Positions 33,372-41,990 of a stretch of DNA of 50,720 bases are shown in pieces. Under the pieces are notes generated by a model that searched no databases, was not told the origin of the DNA, and saw only the letters and a list, made by a program, of their open reading frames with translations. Each line of letters begins with the position of its first letter. The stretch's first letter is position 1. Source of the stretch: Verrucomicrobiales bacterium (GTDB lineage: Bacteria; Verrucomicrobiota; Verrucomicrobiia; Limisphaerales; Palsa-1400); contig PLGF01000060.1 of NCBI GenBank assembly GCA_003138485.1, forward strand, positions 1 to 50,720, read 5' to 3'. Made by a program: the position numbers and the translations under genes.

Positions 33372-34027
33372 AATTTGCGGGCCTCGTGGCGGATGTCGCG
33401 CGCTTCGCACAGATAGACCACTTCCTCGGCGATGCTGGCGGCGTGGTCGGCAACGCGTTCGAGACTCTTGGAGATGGTCATCAAATTGATGCAGCGGCCG
33501 ATGTTCGCGGGATTCTCGGCCATGTAACCGGACAGCTCCCGGTGGAATTGGCGGTTCATGGCATCGACCTCTTTGTCGCGCGGGATGACCGCGCGGGCGG
33601 CTTCGGCTTGCTTGGTGACAAAAGTGTTGAGGGCTTCATTGAGCAATTCCAGGGCCAGGGTGGCCATGCGAGGGATGTCAATGTAGGCTTTGAGCTGCGG
33701 TTCCTGGTTCAATTCAATGGCGCGCCGGGCGATGGTGGTTGCCTCGTCGCCCACCCGTTCGAGATTTTGTGAAATTTTCATCGCGACGGTGATGAGGCGC
33801 AAATCCGAAGCCAGAGGCGCCTTGGACAGGAGACCGATGGCCATGTCGTCGATCTCGATTTCGAACTGGTCCATGATGTCGTCGTTTTCCTGGACCTGGC
33901 GGGCTAGTTTGTCATCGCGCTCGGTGAGCGCCTGGACGGCCTGGCTGACGGCGCTCTCGGCGTAGCTGCCCATGGTGAGGAGCTTCTCCTTGAACGCGGC
34001 CATATCGTCGTCAAAGTACTTTTGCAT
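33368..34027 (-). CDS. phoU: Phosphate regulatory protein PhoU
   Basis: Helical-bundle protein that links the Pst transporter to the phosphate two-component system and limits phosphate uptake. The 219-residue protein consists of two PhoU repeats. The first contains EIDDMAIGLLSKAPLASDLR with the metal-ligand-like Glu/Asp cluster. The second contains LERVADHAASIAEEVVYL. Both match the E/D-x-x-x-D pattern in the family. ATG 34027 follows pstB by 18 bp. The stop overlaps sixA (ATGA). Confidence 0.96.
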   Translation of the reverse strand: MQKYFDDDMAAFKEKLLTMGSYAESAVSQAVQALTERDDKLARQVQENDDIMDQFEIEIDDMAIGLLSKAPLASDLRLITVAMKISQNLERVGDEATTIARRAIELNQEPQLKAYIDIPRMATLALELLNEALNTFVTKQAEAARAVIPRDKEVDAMNRQFHRELSGYMAENPANIGRCINLMTISKSLERVADHAASIAEEVVYLCEARDIRHEARKL

Positions 34028-34045
34028 GGGATAAAATACACTTCA

Positions 34046-34888
34046 TCAGCCAAACCGGCCAGTGACGTAGTCCTCCGTTTGTTTGATTCTGGGATTGGTG
34101 AAAATCTGCTTGGTGTGATCGGCCTCGATGAGTTTGCCCAGGTAAAGAAAGGCGGTGAAATCGGAGACGCGGGAGGCCTGTTGCATGTTGTGGGTGACAA
34201 TGACGATGGTGAACTGCCTGCGCAATTCGAGAATCAGCTCCTCGATCTTGGCGGTGGCCAGCGGGTCCAGGGCGGAGGCGGGTTCGTCCATGAGCAACAC
34301 CTCCGGTTCGATGGCCAGGGCGCGGGCGATGCACAAGCGCTGTTGCTGGCCGCCGGACAGGCTCAGGGCGTTGGCGGAAAGGCGGTCTTTGACTTCATCC
34401 CACAGCGCCGCCATGCGCAAGGTCTGTTCCAGCCGCTCCCGCAAAACCGTCCTCTGCCGGACGCCGTTGAGCTTGAGGCCCGCGGTGACGTTGTCGGCGA
34501 TGGACATGGCGGGAAAGGGATTGGATTTTTGAAAGACCATGCCGACGCGGCGGCGGACCAGGGTGGGATCGACGTCGCACGCGTAAAGGTCCTGGCCGAA
34601 CAACAGGATGCGGCCTTCCACGCGGGCGCCAGGGACTAGTTCGTGCATGCGATTCAAGGTGCGGAGGAAGGTGGATTTGCCGCAGCCGCTGGGGCCGATG
34701 ATGGCGGTGACCGCCTTGGGCTGAACTTGGAGGGAGATGTCAGAGAGAACCTGGTTGGCGGCGAACCAGGCATTCAAGCCCTGCACGTCGAAGGTGACGC
34801 CGGGAGCGGCCGGGGCGCTCCGCTCATGCGGGGCCGGAGCCGAAGCGGGCGGCTGGGCTGTCACAGAAGGCTGGCTCGGTTGTGTCAT
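34046..34888 (-). CDS. pstB: Phosphate ABC transporter ATPase PstB
   Basis: ATPase of the high-affinity phosphate importer. The 280-residue protein has Walker [10 protein letters not shown], the Q-loop MVFQKSNPF, the signature [15 protein letters not shown], Walker [14 protein letters not shown] and the switch His in [11 protein letters not shown]. The ATG at 34888 gives a roughly 30-residue Pro/Ala-rich N-terminal extension before the conserved [10 protein letters not shown]. An upstream in-frame start would add another 19 residues. The extension is unusual for PstB and may be unstructured. It follows pstA by 10 bp. Confidence 0.96.
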   Translation of the reverse strand: MTQPSQPSVTAQPPASAPAPHERSAPAAPGVTFDVQGLNAWFAANQVLSDISLQVQPKAVTAIIGPSGCGKSTFLRTLNRMHELVPGARVEGRILLFGQDLYACDVDPTLVRRRVGMVFQKSNPFPAMSIADNVTAGLKLNGVRQRTVLRERLEQTLRMAALWDEVKDRLSANALSLSGGQQQRLCIARALAIEPEVLLMDEPASALDPLATAKIEELILELRRQFTIVIVTHNMQQASRVSDFTAFLYLGKLIEADHTKQIFTNPRIKQTEDYVTGRFG

Positions 34889-34898
34889 GGCGTCTGGC

Positions 34899-35753
34899 TC
34901 ATTTGACCGGCTTGGCGCTGCCTTCCCGGGTGATGATCCGCACACCGATATTAATGGAGAGCACCAGCAGAATCAAAATCAAAGCGCCCGCCCAGGCCTG
35001 GCGGTGCTGATCGTCGTACGGACCGATGGCGAAGGTGTAAATCTGCCGGGGCAGCGAGGCGATGGGGTCGGAGAGCCTGCGGCTCCAGAATTGATTGCCC
35101 GAGGTCGTGAATAGCAGTGGAGCCGTCTCACCGGCGACGCGGGAGCAGGCGAGCAACACGCCGGTGATGATGCCTTTGCCGGCGGTTTTGAGGACAATGA
35201 ACACGATGGTCTTCCACTTGGAGACGCCCAGGGCCAGGGCGGCTTCGCGGTAGCTATTGGGCACCAGGGCGAGCATTTCCTCAGTGGTGCGGATGACCAA
35301 TGGGATCATGATGAGTCCCAGAGCCAGGCCGCCCGCATAAGCGGAGGCGCCTTTCATCGGCACTACCACCAGCGCATAGACAACGATGCCCCAGACAATC
35401 GACGGGGTGCCGTTGAGAATATCGGCGGCGAATCGGACGCTCCATTTGAGGCGGTTGGAAGCGTATTCGGAAAGGTAGATGCCGCCCAGGACGCCGACGG
35501 GCACGCCGATGAGGGCGGCCAGGCCCATGAGAATCAGGCTGCCGACGATGGCGTTGGCCATGCCCCCGCCTGGTTCGCCCTCCGGTTTCTGGAGTTGCGT
35601 CAGGAAGGCCCAGTCAATGGAACTGGCCCCCATGCGAACGAGGCGAAGGAGCACCAGCGCCAGAGGCAGGATCACCATGAGCGCGCAGGCAAAACAAACC
35701 GCCGAGATCATGGCGCTCTTGGCTTTTCTCCAGCGATGATGGAAATGGCTCAT
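34899..35753 (-). CDS. pstA: Phosphate ABC transporter permease PstA
   Basis: One of the two membrane subunits of the phosphate importer. The 284-residue protein has six hydrophobic segments. The inner-membrane permease loop that contacts the ATPase is [20 protein letters not shown]. The family sequence [20 protein letters not shown] precedes it. ATG 35753 follows pstC by 6 bp. The order pstS-C-A-B-phoU is the standard one. Confidence 0.95.
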   Translation of the reverse strand: MSHFHHRWRKAKSAMISAVCFACALMVILPLALVLLRLVRMGASSIDWAFLTQLQKPEGEPGGGMANAIVGSLILMGLAALIGVPVGVLGGIYLSEYASNRLKWSVRFAADILNGTPSIVWGIVVYALVVVPMKGASAYAGGLALGLIMIPLVIRTTEEMLALVPNSYREAALALGVSKWKTIVFIVLKTAGKGIITGVLLACSRVAGETAPLLFTTSGNQFWSRRLSDPIASLPRQIYTFAIGPYDDQHRQAWAGALILILLVLSINIGVRIITREGSAKPVK

Positions 35754-35759
35754 TTCGGG

Positions 35760-36731
35760 TCAGGCGTGTTGGCGGCCTCGGACGGCGCCCAGCAAGAGCC
35801 GGGCAAGAATATTGGTGACAATCGTCACCAGAAGGAGCACCAGGCCCATTTCATAAAGGACGCTCGGATAGAGGCTGCCCACCGCCTCGTCAAATTCGCT
35901 GGCGATGGTGCTGGCCAGCGTCGAGCCTGGAGCCAGGAGCGAGGCGGAGAACCCATGCGTGTTGCCAATGACCATGGTCACCGCCATCGTTTCTCCCAAC
36001 GCCCGCCCCAGCCCCAGCATCGCGGCCCCGAAGATGCCGCGCGTGGAACTTTTCACCACGGCCAGGCGGGTCGCCTCCCAGCGGGTCGCCCCGAGGGCAA
36101 AGGCGGCTTCCCGCTGGGTGTCCGGGATGGAGCGGAAGACCTCGCGCGAGATGGAGGTGATGATGGGCACGATCATGATGGCAATCATGATGGCGGCGGA
36201 GAGCACGCAGTAGCCGCCGCCAACCGGCCCCTGAAAGAACGGTAGGAATCCCAAACACCTTTTCAGAACGGGATACGGCCCCGCGGCCAGCCAGGGAAGC
36301 AGCACATACATCCCCCACAGGCCCAGGATGACGCTCGGGACGGAGGCCAGCATCTCAATCAAAGTGATGACCGGCCGGCGCGCCCAGCCCGGCGCCAGTT
36401 CTGTCAAATACACCGCTGTGGCCAGGCTCAGGGGCAGCGCGATCGCCAGCCCCAGCAGGGACGACACAAAGGTGCCAACGATGCAAGGCAGGGGGCCGAA
36501 ATCGTTGTTCACCGGGTTCCAATGGGAGAGGCCCAAAAAACGCCAGCCAAAAACCCGCAGCGACAAGCCCGCGCCGCGGCACAATTCCAGCCCGAGGATG
36601 ACGACCAGCGCCAGCACCATCATCGCCATTGCCCAAGTCAGGAGCCTGAAAACACTGTCCCCCCTCCGGCTTGGAGGAGGGAGAATAATCCTCCGTCCGG
36701 GACTGGTTTGGCGAGAGAGGGCCGCATTCAT
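35760..36731 (-). CDS. pstC: Phosphate ABC transporter permease PstC
   Basis: Second membrane subunit of the phosphate importer. The 323-residue protein has six hydrophobic segments and the permease loop EAAFALGATRWEATRLAVVK. The motif LASVPSVILGLWGMYVLLPW is near the middle. ATG 36731 was chosen because it gives a normal PstC N-terminus; upstream in-frame codons up to 36797 would add an unlikely extension. It lies 71 bp downstream of pstS, a gap where transcript processing or attenuation often reduces expression of the later genes. Confidence 0.95.
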   Translation of the reverse strand: MNAALSRQTSPGRRIILPPPSRRGDSVFRLLTWAMAMMVLALVVILGLELCRGAGLSLRVFGWRFLGLSHWNPVNNDFGPLPCIVGTFVSSLLGLAIALPLSLATAVYLTELAPGWARRPVITLIEMLASVPSVILGLWGMYVLLPWLAAGPYPVLKRCLGFLPFFQGPVGGGYCVLSAAIMIAIMIVPIITSISREVFRSIPDTQREAAFALGATRWEATRLAVVKSSTRGIFGAAMLGLGRALGETMAVTMVIGNTHGFSASLLAPGSTLASTIASEFDEAVGSLYPSVLYEMGLVLLLVTIVTNILARLLLGAVRGRQHA

Positions 36732-36802
36732 AGATAAAGCATAAAAAACTCTGGCGGCCTGCCGTTCGGCAGAGACGCCGCTGGCGCTCGCCGCCACTGA
36801 AA

Positions 36803-37867
36803 TCAGTATTTAATCTCCTCGATCTTCGCCCGAACCCGTTCCACAAGATTGGTGGGCAGCGGGGCGTAATCGAGCGGCGGCGCCATCCGCTCTCCATCTT
36901 TCATCGCCCACTTGAGAAACTCCACGGTTTTTTTGCCCTTTCGCGGGTCGCGCTGATGCTGATAGACCAGGAGCCATGTTGCCCCGGCAATGGGATAGGC
37001 ATCGGCCCCGGGCGCATTAACCATGGAAAAGCGGAAGTCGTCGGGAATCGTGGCGGTGGCCAGCGCGGCGGCGACCGATTCAATCGCCGGTCCAATGTAG
37101 TTGCCGGACGAATTCTTGACGCTGGCAAAAGCCAATTTGTTTTGCAGGGCATAGACCAATTCGACGTAGCCGATGGAGGATGCCATCTGTTTGACCATGC
37201 CGGTGACTCCTTCGTTGCCCTTGGCCCCGAGGCCAACGGGCCAGTTGACCGCCGTGCCGCGCCCGATCTGCTTTTCCCATTCCGGGCTGACGCTGCTGAG
37301 GAAGTCGGTGAAGATGTAAGTGGTGCCGCTGCCGTCGGACCTATGCACGACGCCGATGTCGGCATTGGGGAGGGCCGCGCCCGGGTTCTGGGAGGCGATG
37401 CGCGGATCATTCCACTTGGTGATCTTCCCCATGAAGATGGCGGCGATGACCGGGCCGTCGAGGTTGAGGCGGGGGTTGCCGGGTAAATTGTATGTGACAA
37501 CATCCGCGCCGGCCACCGTCGGGATATGGAGGATTTTGGACGGCGCCAGGGCCAGGTCCTGGTCGCTCATCGGGCTGTCAGACGCGCCGAAATCAACCGT
37601 TCCCTCCAGGATTTGCCTCTGTCCGCCACCGGAGCCGATGGATTGATAGTTGAAACGGACGGTTGGATCGACTTCGCTGTATTTGTAAAACCACTTGGAG
37701 TAAATGGGATACGGAAAGGTGGCGCCCGCGCCGTTGATGAGCAATTGCGCGGAAACGTCCGCCGCGAACGCCACCGTCATCGCCGCCAGGATCACAATCT
37801 GGGTCCAATGCCGCACGCTTCTCACAATCAGGGCTTTCAATAAACATTCATCTACATTTAACTTCAT
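36803..37867 (-). CDS. pstS: Phosphate-binding protein PstS
   Basis: Periplasmic phosphate-binding protein of the Pst importer. The mature part has the family's phosphate contacts: GAGATFPYPIYSKWF (after the signal), SIGSGGGQRQILEG, FGASDSPMS and HRSDGSGTTYIFTDFLS. The 354-residue form starts at ATG 37867 behind GGGGAAGG. Its signal peptide would be 40 residues with acidic residues in the n-region, which is unusual. A GTG at 37825 gives a standard signal (RSVRHWTQ then a hydrophobic core ending VSA). The Pho-box geometry also places the -10 over the ATG, so 37825 may be the real start. First gene of the pst operon. Confidence 0.95.
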   Translation of the reverse strand: MKLNVDECLLKALIVRSVRHWTQIVILAAMTVAFAADVSAQLLINGAGATFPYPIYSKWFYKYSEVDPTVRFNYQSIGSGGGQRQILEGTVDFGASDSPMSDQDLALAPSKILHIPTVAGADVVTYNLPGNPRLNLDGPVIAAIFMGKITKWNDPRIASQNPGAALPNADIGVVHRSDGSGTTYIFTDFLSSVSPEWEKQIGRGTAVNWPVGLGAKGNEGVTGMVKQMASSIGYVELVYALQNKLAFASVKNSSGNYIGPAIESVAAALATATIPDDFRFSMVNAPGADAYPIAGATWLLVYQHQRDPRKGKKTVEFLKWAMKDGERMAPPLDYAPLPTNLVERVRAKIEEIKY

Positions 37868-37918
37868 AGCCCTTCCCCGTGACAACGGAAGGAATTTCGT
37901 GTGACAATTCCGTGACAA
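37863..37918 (-). promoter_or_regulatory. Pho box and putative -10 of pstS
   Basis: On the minus strand TTGTCAC occurs at 37918-37912, 37907-37901 and 37885-37879. The offsets are 11 and 22 bp, so the sites fit an 11-bp grid with the third of four units degenerate, as in the E. coli pstS promoter. Ten bases after the last repeat comes TATGAA (37868-37863), a plausible -10. PhoB-type control of pstS is therefore strongly suggested. The -10 overlaps the annotated ATG. Confidence 0.8.
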
Positions 37919-38150
37919 ATCGGGCCCCGGGCCACTCCCGGCGCATGGGGAAACTGAGGCGATAGAGCCAATTTGATGGGTTGCACCAAATGCAAGAAGG
38001 GGTTAGTGTCCGCCAAGAAAAGTTGAGCGGGATGCGAGTAAGTGACTAAAATGAACGGAGATAATGTAATAATTGAGTAACGATTGATCATCCCGGCGGG
38101 AGTTTTGACGCTGACTCCCGCGATTTTCTAACAAGGCACAAGATAACTGC
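37868..38150. other. Divergent promoter region of pstS and the hybrid kinase
   Basis: The 283-bp gap contains the pstS Pho box at its left end. Near its right end, GCGGGAGT (38096-38103) and ACTCCCGC (38114-38121) form a perfect 8-bp inverted repeat with a 10-nt loop, 30 bp upstream of the kinase start. The repeat may be an operator or a leader hairpin. It is followed by GATTTTC, too short a T-run for a good terminator. Confidence 0.55.
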
Positions 38151-40571
38151 GTGATAAGCTCAAGTCGCAATGCGCCGGAGGTGGCGATAGTCCGTCCGAG
38201 GGTTGCAGGGGGAGGGGTGTCGGCATGGGGGAAAGTTGTGGCGCTTCACCTGCGCTGCCGGTGGAAGGAGTATTTGCTGGCGCTTATTCTGACGGCAGGC
38301 ACGCTGGCGTTGCGGGTTGGGGCGGGGTTGAAGGACGGCGAGGGTGAGTTTTTTCTGATTCCGGTCATCATTAGCGCCTTTCTGGGCGGGCTGGGCCCCG
38401 GGTTGTTCTCCACGACGATCGTGGCGCTGGGAATGGACTACTTCCTGGTGCCGCCGCATCATTCATTTGCCATGAAAGCCGGCATCGAGAGCGTGTGCTG
38501 GGTTTCGGTAGTCTTGGAAGGGGTGCTTGTAAGCGCGCTGTGCGGGACGCTGCATAAATGGCGTCACCGGGCGGAAGCGGCCCGAAAGCAGTCCGCGGCA
38601 ACGCTGGAGAGCATGAGGAGGGCGGAGGCAGCGTTGCGGGAGAGCGAAGCGCATTACCGATTGCTGGCCGATAACATGGCCGATGCGCTGTGGACATTTG
38701 ATCCGCTGACGATGCGTTGCACTTACATCAGCCCATCGTCGCAACGGCTGAGGGGTTACACGGTGGAGGAATCAATGGGGCAAACCCTGGAGGACATGCT
38801 GACGCCGCAATCGCTGGAGACGGTGCGCTCTGAACTGGGTGAGCGGGTGAAAGCGTTTCTGGCGGGGGACCCGGCCGCCGTCACACGCGTCCACGAACTG
38901 GAGATGACGCGCAAGAAGGCGCCGCCGGTGCGGACGGAGACGATGACAACTTTTGTGAGGAACAAGGACGGGGGAGTCAGCGTAGTCGGAGTGTCGCGGG
39001 ACATCACGGAGCGCCGGAAGCTGGAGGAAGGATTGCGGAAGAGCGAGGTGGAGTTGCGGGTCACCTTCGAGAACGCCGCCATTGGAGTGATGCTGGTGGG
39101 CGCGGACGGAAAAATCTTGAGAACCAATCGCGCGCTGAAGCGAATGCTGGGATATGCGCCGGGAGAACTGCGCGGCAGGGCCGTAATCGACGTGACACAC
39201 CCGGACGATATCCAGTCATCGCTGGCGTTGCATCAGGAAATGATTGATGGGAAACGGGAAAACTACCAACTCGAGAAGCGCTACTTGTGCAAGGGAGGGG
39301 AAGTCATTCACGCGCGGCTGACGGTATCGGCGGTGCGAGGTCCGGATGGCCGGATGCAATACTCGGTCGGCATGGTGGAGGACGTGACGGAAAGAAAGAA
39401 GCTGGAAGAGCAGTTTCTGCGCGCGCAGCGGCTGGAGAGCGTCGGCGCGCTGGCGGGAGGCATCGCGCACGATCTCAATAACGTGCTGACGCCCATTTTC
39501 ATCTCGTGCGAAATGCTGCGAATGAAGGAAGGGGATGAGGAAAGCCGCAACCTGATCGGGATGATCAAGAACAACGCGCGGCACGGGGCGGAGCTGGTCA
39601 AGCAGGTCCTTTCGTTCGCGCGCGGGGCCGAAAGCGGGCGCGCGTGGGTCGATCCCAAGCAACTGATCCGGGACGTGGTCAACATCGCCCGCAATACGTT
39701 CCCTAAGTCGATCCGCATCGCGGCCCAGACGCCCAAGCAACTTTGGATGTTCCTGGGCGATCCGACGCAGCTTCACCAAGTCTTGCTCAATCTGTGTGTC
39801 AACGCCCGCGACGCCATGCCCGAGGGCGGGGACCTGACGATCTCCGCCGGGAACGTCATGGTGGAACCGCGGCTGCCGGGGCTGGACCAGGGCGCCAAGC
39901 CAGGGCCGCACATTGTCATCAAGGTCTCGGATACGGGAACGGGGATGTCCGCCGAAATACGGGAGAAGATATTTGTTCCGTTTTTCACGACCAAAGAGGT
40001 GGGCAAAGGAACCGGCCTGGGGCTGTCCACCACGCTGGGGATTGTCAAGAACCACGGCGGGTTCATCGACGTCACATCCGAACTGGGGAAGGGGTCCGTC
40101 TTTGAGGTCTGGCTGCCGGCCAAGACTTTGGCGGAACCATCAGCGCCGGAGGCGGCGGAAGCGCGCCTGCCGCGCGGCAACGGGGAGCGCATACTGGTGG
40201 TGGATGATGAGGCGTCGTTGCGCGCGATGACCCAACACATTCTCGAGGCGTACGGTTACGTGGTTCTCACGGCGGCCAACGGGGGCGATGCGATGGCCCT
40301 TTACTCGCGGGATGAAAAGGGGGTCGATTTGGTCTTGACAGATATTATGATGCCGGTGATGGATGGGAACGCGCTGACGCGGGCGCTCCGGAAGATCAAT
40401 CCGGACGTGCGCGTCATCGCCGCCAGTGGACTGGGCAATCCGGAGAACCAAAGCAAAGCGATGAGCGCCGGGGCGAACCGCTTCCTATTCAAACCGTACA
40501 ACGCCGAAGTGTTGCTCAACAGCGTGGCGGACGTTCTTCAGGGCCGTCCGGCCCCCGCCCCTACCCTTTAA
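38151..40571 (+). CDS. Hybrid sensor histidine kinase with DUF4118, two PAS and a receiver domain
   Basis: Membrane-anchored signalling kinase of 806 residues. N-terminal DUF4118-type membrane region (about 25-135). Two PAS domains (about 155-285 and 295-420). The HisKA segment has GGIAHDLNNVLTP with the phospho-accepting His near residue 439. The HATPase domain (about 500-665) carries LLNLCVNARDAMPEGG, DTGTGMS and GTGLGLS. The C-terminal receiver domain (about 685-800) has its Asp near 730 in LVLTDIMMPVMDG. GTG 38151 is the first start; internal GTG codons are possible but would cut into the membrane region. It is divergent from pstS. It is not a PhoR-type kinase by architecture. Its 3' end overlaps the convergent galK by 11 bp. 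Confidence 0.93.
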   Translation: MISSSRNAPEVAIVRPRVAGGGVSAWGKVVALHLRCRWKEYLLALILTAGTLALRVGAGLKDGEGEFFLIPVIISAFLGGLGPGLFSTTIVALGMDYFLVPPHHSFAMKAGIESVCWVSVVLEGVLVSALCGTLHKWRHRAEAARKQSAATLESMRRAEAALRESEAHYRLLADNMADALWTFDPLTMRCTYISPSSQRLRGYTVEESMGQTLEDMLTPQSLETVRSELGERVKAFLAGDPAAVTRVHELEMTRKKAPPVRTETMTTFVRNKDGGVSVVGVSRDITERRKLEEGLRKSEVELRVTFENAAIGVMLVGADGKILRTNRALKRMLGYAPGELRGRAVIDVTHPDDIQSSLALHQEMIDGKRENYQLEKRYLCKGGEVIHARLTVSAVRGPDGRMQYSVGMVEDVTERKKLEEQFLRAQRLESVGALAGGIAHDLNNVLTPIFISCEMLRMKEGDEESRNLIGMIKNNARHGAELVKQVLSFARGAESGRAWVDPKQLIRDVVNIARNTFPKSIRIAAQTPKQLWMFLGDPTQLHQVLLNLCVNARDAMPEGGDLTISAGNVMVEPRLPGLDQGAKPGPHIVIKVSDTGTGMSAEIREKIFVPFFTTKEVGKGTGLGLSTTLGIVKNHGGFIDVTSELGKGSVFEVWLPAKTLAEPSAPEAAEARLPRGNGERILVVDDEASLRAMTQHILEAYGYVVLTAANGGDAMALYSRDEKGVDLVLTDIMMPVMDGNALTRALRKINPDVRVIAASGLGNPENQSKAMSAGANRFLFKPYNAEVLLNSVADVLQGRPAPAPTL

Positions 40572-41733
40572 TCACCGTCGCGCCGGCGGCCGGGCGGGAG
40601 CCAAAAATCGTTGCCGTCAGGCCGGTCTTCTCTTTATAGGCGGCGCCAATCTGTTGTGTGACGGCCTGCACGGCATCGGTCTTGACCAGGGCAACCGTGC
40701 AACCGCCAAAGCCGCCGCCTGTCATGCGGCAGCCATAGACGCCGCCTTGAGGCCCGATGCCTTCGGCGATTTCCACGATGGCGTCCAGTTCGGCGCAACT
40801 CACCTCGTAATCGTCGCGCAGGGATTTGTGGCTGGCGTACATCAGATCGCCGACCTTTTGCCATTGCGAGGCGCGCACGGCCGCGGCGGCCTGGACGGTG
40901 CGTTCGTTTTCGCCGATGACGTGGCGGGCGCGGCGGAAGACGACGTCTTCCATTTTCCCCCTGGCGGATTGGAGGGAGGCGGGTTGGGCGTCGCGCAAGG
41001 AGGGGACTCCAAGGACGCAGGCGGCGGCTTCGCATTGGGCGCGGCGTTTGGCGTACTGGCCGCTGCCAAGCTCGTGTCTGACGTTGGTGTTGGAAATGAG
41101 CAGTTCGACGGACGGATCGCGCATGGGGACGAGTTCGGTCTTGCGGGTGCGGCAGTCCAGCAACAAGAGATGGCTCTCGCGGCCCATGACGGAGATGAAT
41201 TGGTCCATGATGCCGCAGGGGACGTTGGCAAATTCGTGCTCGGCCTTCTGGCACAGCAACGCCTTCTCCACCGGGTCCAGTTTCTTGCCGGAAACGGCTT
41301 CAATCAAAGTGGCGGTGGAGACTTCCAAAGCGGCGCTGCTGGATAATCCCCCGCCCAGCGGCACGGTGGAGCGCAGGAAAACGTCCAGACCGCCAAGGTT
41401 GATGCCTCGCTCCAGAAAACCCGCGATGACACCGCGGGGGTAATTGCTCCATTTGAGCGGGGAGGGCCGCAGCGGGGCCGAAAGGTCAATCGACGCCGGT
41501 TCGGACTCCGCCGTGGAATGAATCAGCACTCTGTTTTCGCCGCCGGGCGGACGGTCCGCGGCCATGACCGCGTAGAACTCGATGGCCATTGGCAGGACAA
41601 AGCCGTCGTTGTAATCGGTATGTTCGCCGATGACATTGACGCGGCCGGGGGCGGCAACGATCCAGCGCGGGGGCCGGTTAAACGCTTTAAGGAAATCCGC
41701 GGCAACCTGAGCGGAAAGGTCATTTAATCTCAT
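40561..41733 (-). CDS. galK: Galactokinase
   Basis: Phosphorylates galactose to galactose 1-phosphate, the first committed step of the Leloir pathway. The 390-residue GHMP kinase has the galactokinase signature GRVNVIGEHTDYNDGFVLP (about 30-48), the ATP loop STVPLGGGLSSSAALEV, and the C-terminal CRMTGGGFGGCTVAL. ATG 41733 gives the full-length enzyme. It is the last gene behind a sugar:sodium symporter and a small membrane protein, so the operon likely takes up and traps galactose. No galT or galE is present in the window. The 3' end overlaps the convergent kinase gene by 11 bp. Confidence 0.96.
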   Translation of the reverse strand: MRLNDLSAQVAADFLKAFNRPPRWIVAAPGRVNVIGEHTDYNDGFVLPMAIEFYAVMAADRPPGGENRVLIHSTAESEPASIDLSAPLRPSPLKWSNYPRGVIAGFLERGINLGGLDVFLRSTVPLGGGLSSSAALEVSTATLIEAVSGKKLDPVEKALLCQKAEHEFANVPCGIMDQFISVMGRESHLLLLDCRTRKTELVPMRDPSVELLISNTNVRHELGSGQYAKRRAQCEAAACVLGVPSLRDAQPASLQSARGKMEDVVFRRARHVIGENERTVQAAAAVRASQWQKVGDLMYASHKSLRDDYEVSCAELDAIVEIAEGIGPQGGVYGCRMTGGGFGGCTVALVKTDAVQAVTQQIGAAYKEKTGLTATIFGSRPAAGATVIKG

Positions 41734-41753
41734 GATACTATCAATCTACTGTA

Positions 41754-41969
41754 TTAGGACTTGGGCGGATTCTTGCGTCCAAGCACGGCGCCGAGCAACA
41801 TGCCGGCGCCAAACAGGAGCAGGACAATGCCCCAAATGATGTTGATGTTGGCGCCGAGGGAACGGCGGTACATTTCGACGTCGGAATTGGTGGCCGCGCC
41901 GTAGATGACGAGCAGCAGTCCGACAAGAGAGAACATGAAGCCAATTGGCCAGCGAATATCGAGTCCCAT
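41754..41969 (-). CDS. Small two-helix membrane protein between the symporter and galK
   Basis: The 71-residue protein has two hydrophobic helices (about 8-26 and 43-63), joined by a short polar segment ATNSDVEMYRRSLGANINI. Its tail is basic and Pro-rich. It lies 21 bp after the symporter and 20 bp before galK on the same strand, so it is co-transcribed. No family with a known function is recognised; it could be an accessory subunit of the symporter. ATG 41969 is preceded by AGGAAC. Confidence 0.75.
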   Translation of the reverse strand: MGLDIRWPIGFMFSLVGLLLVIYGAATNSDVEMYRRSLGANINIIWGIVLLLFGAGMLLGAVLGRKNPPKS

Positions 41970-41990
41970 AAGTAATTGTTCCTTTCTATT

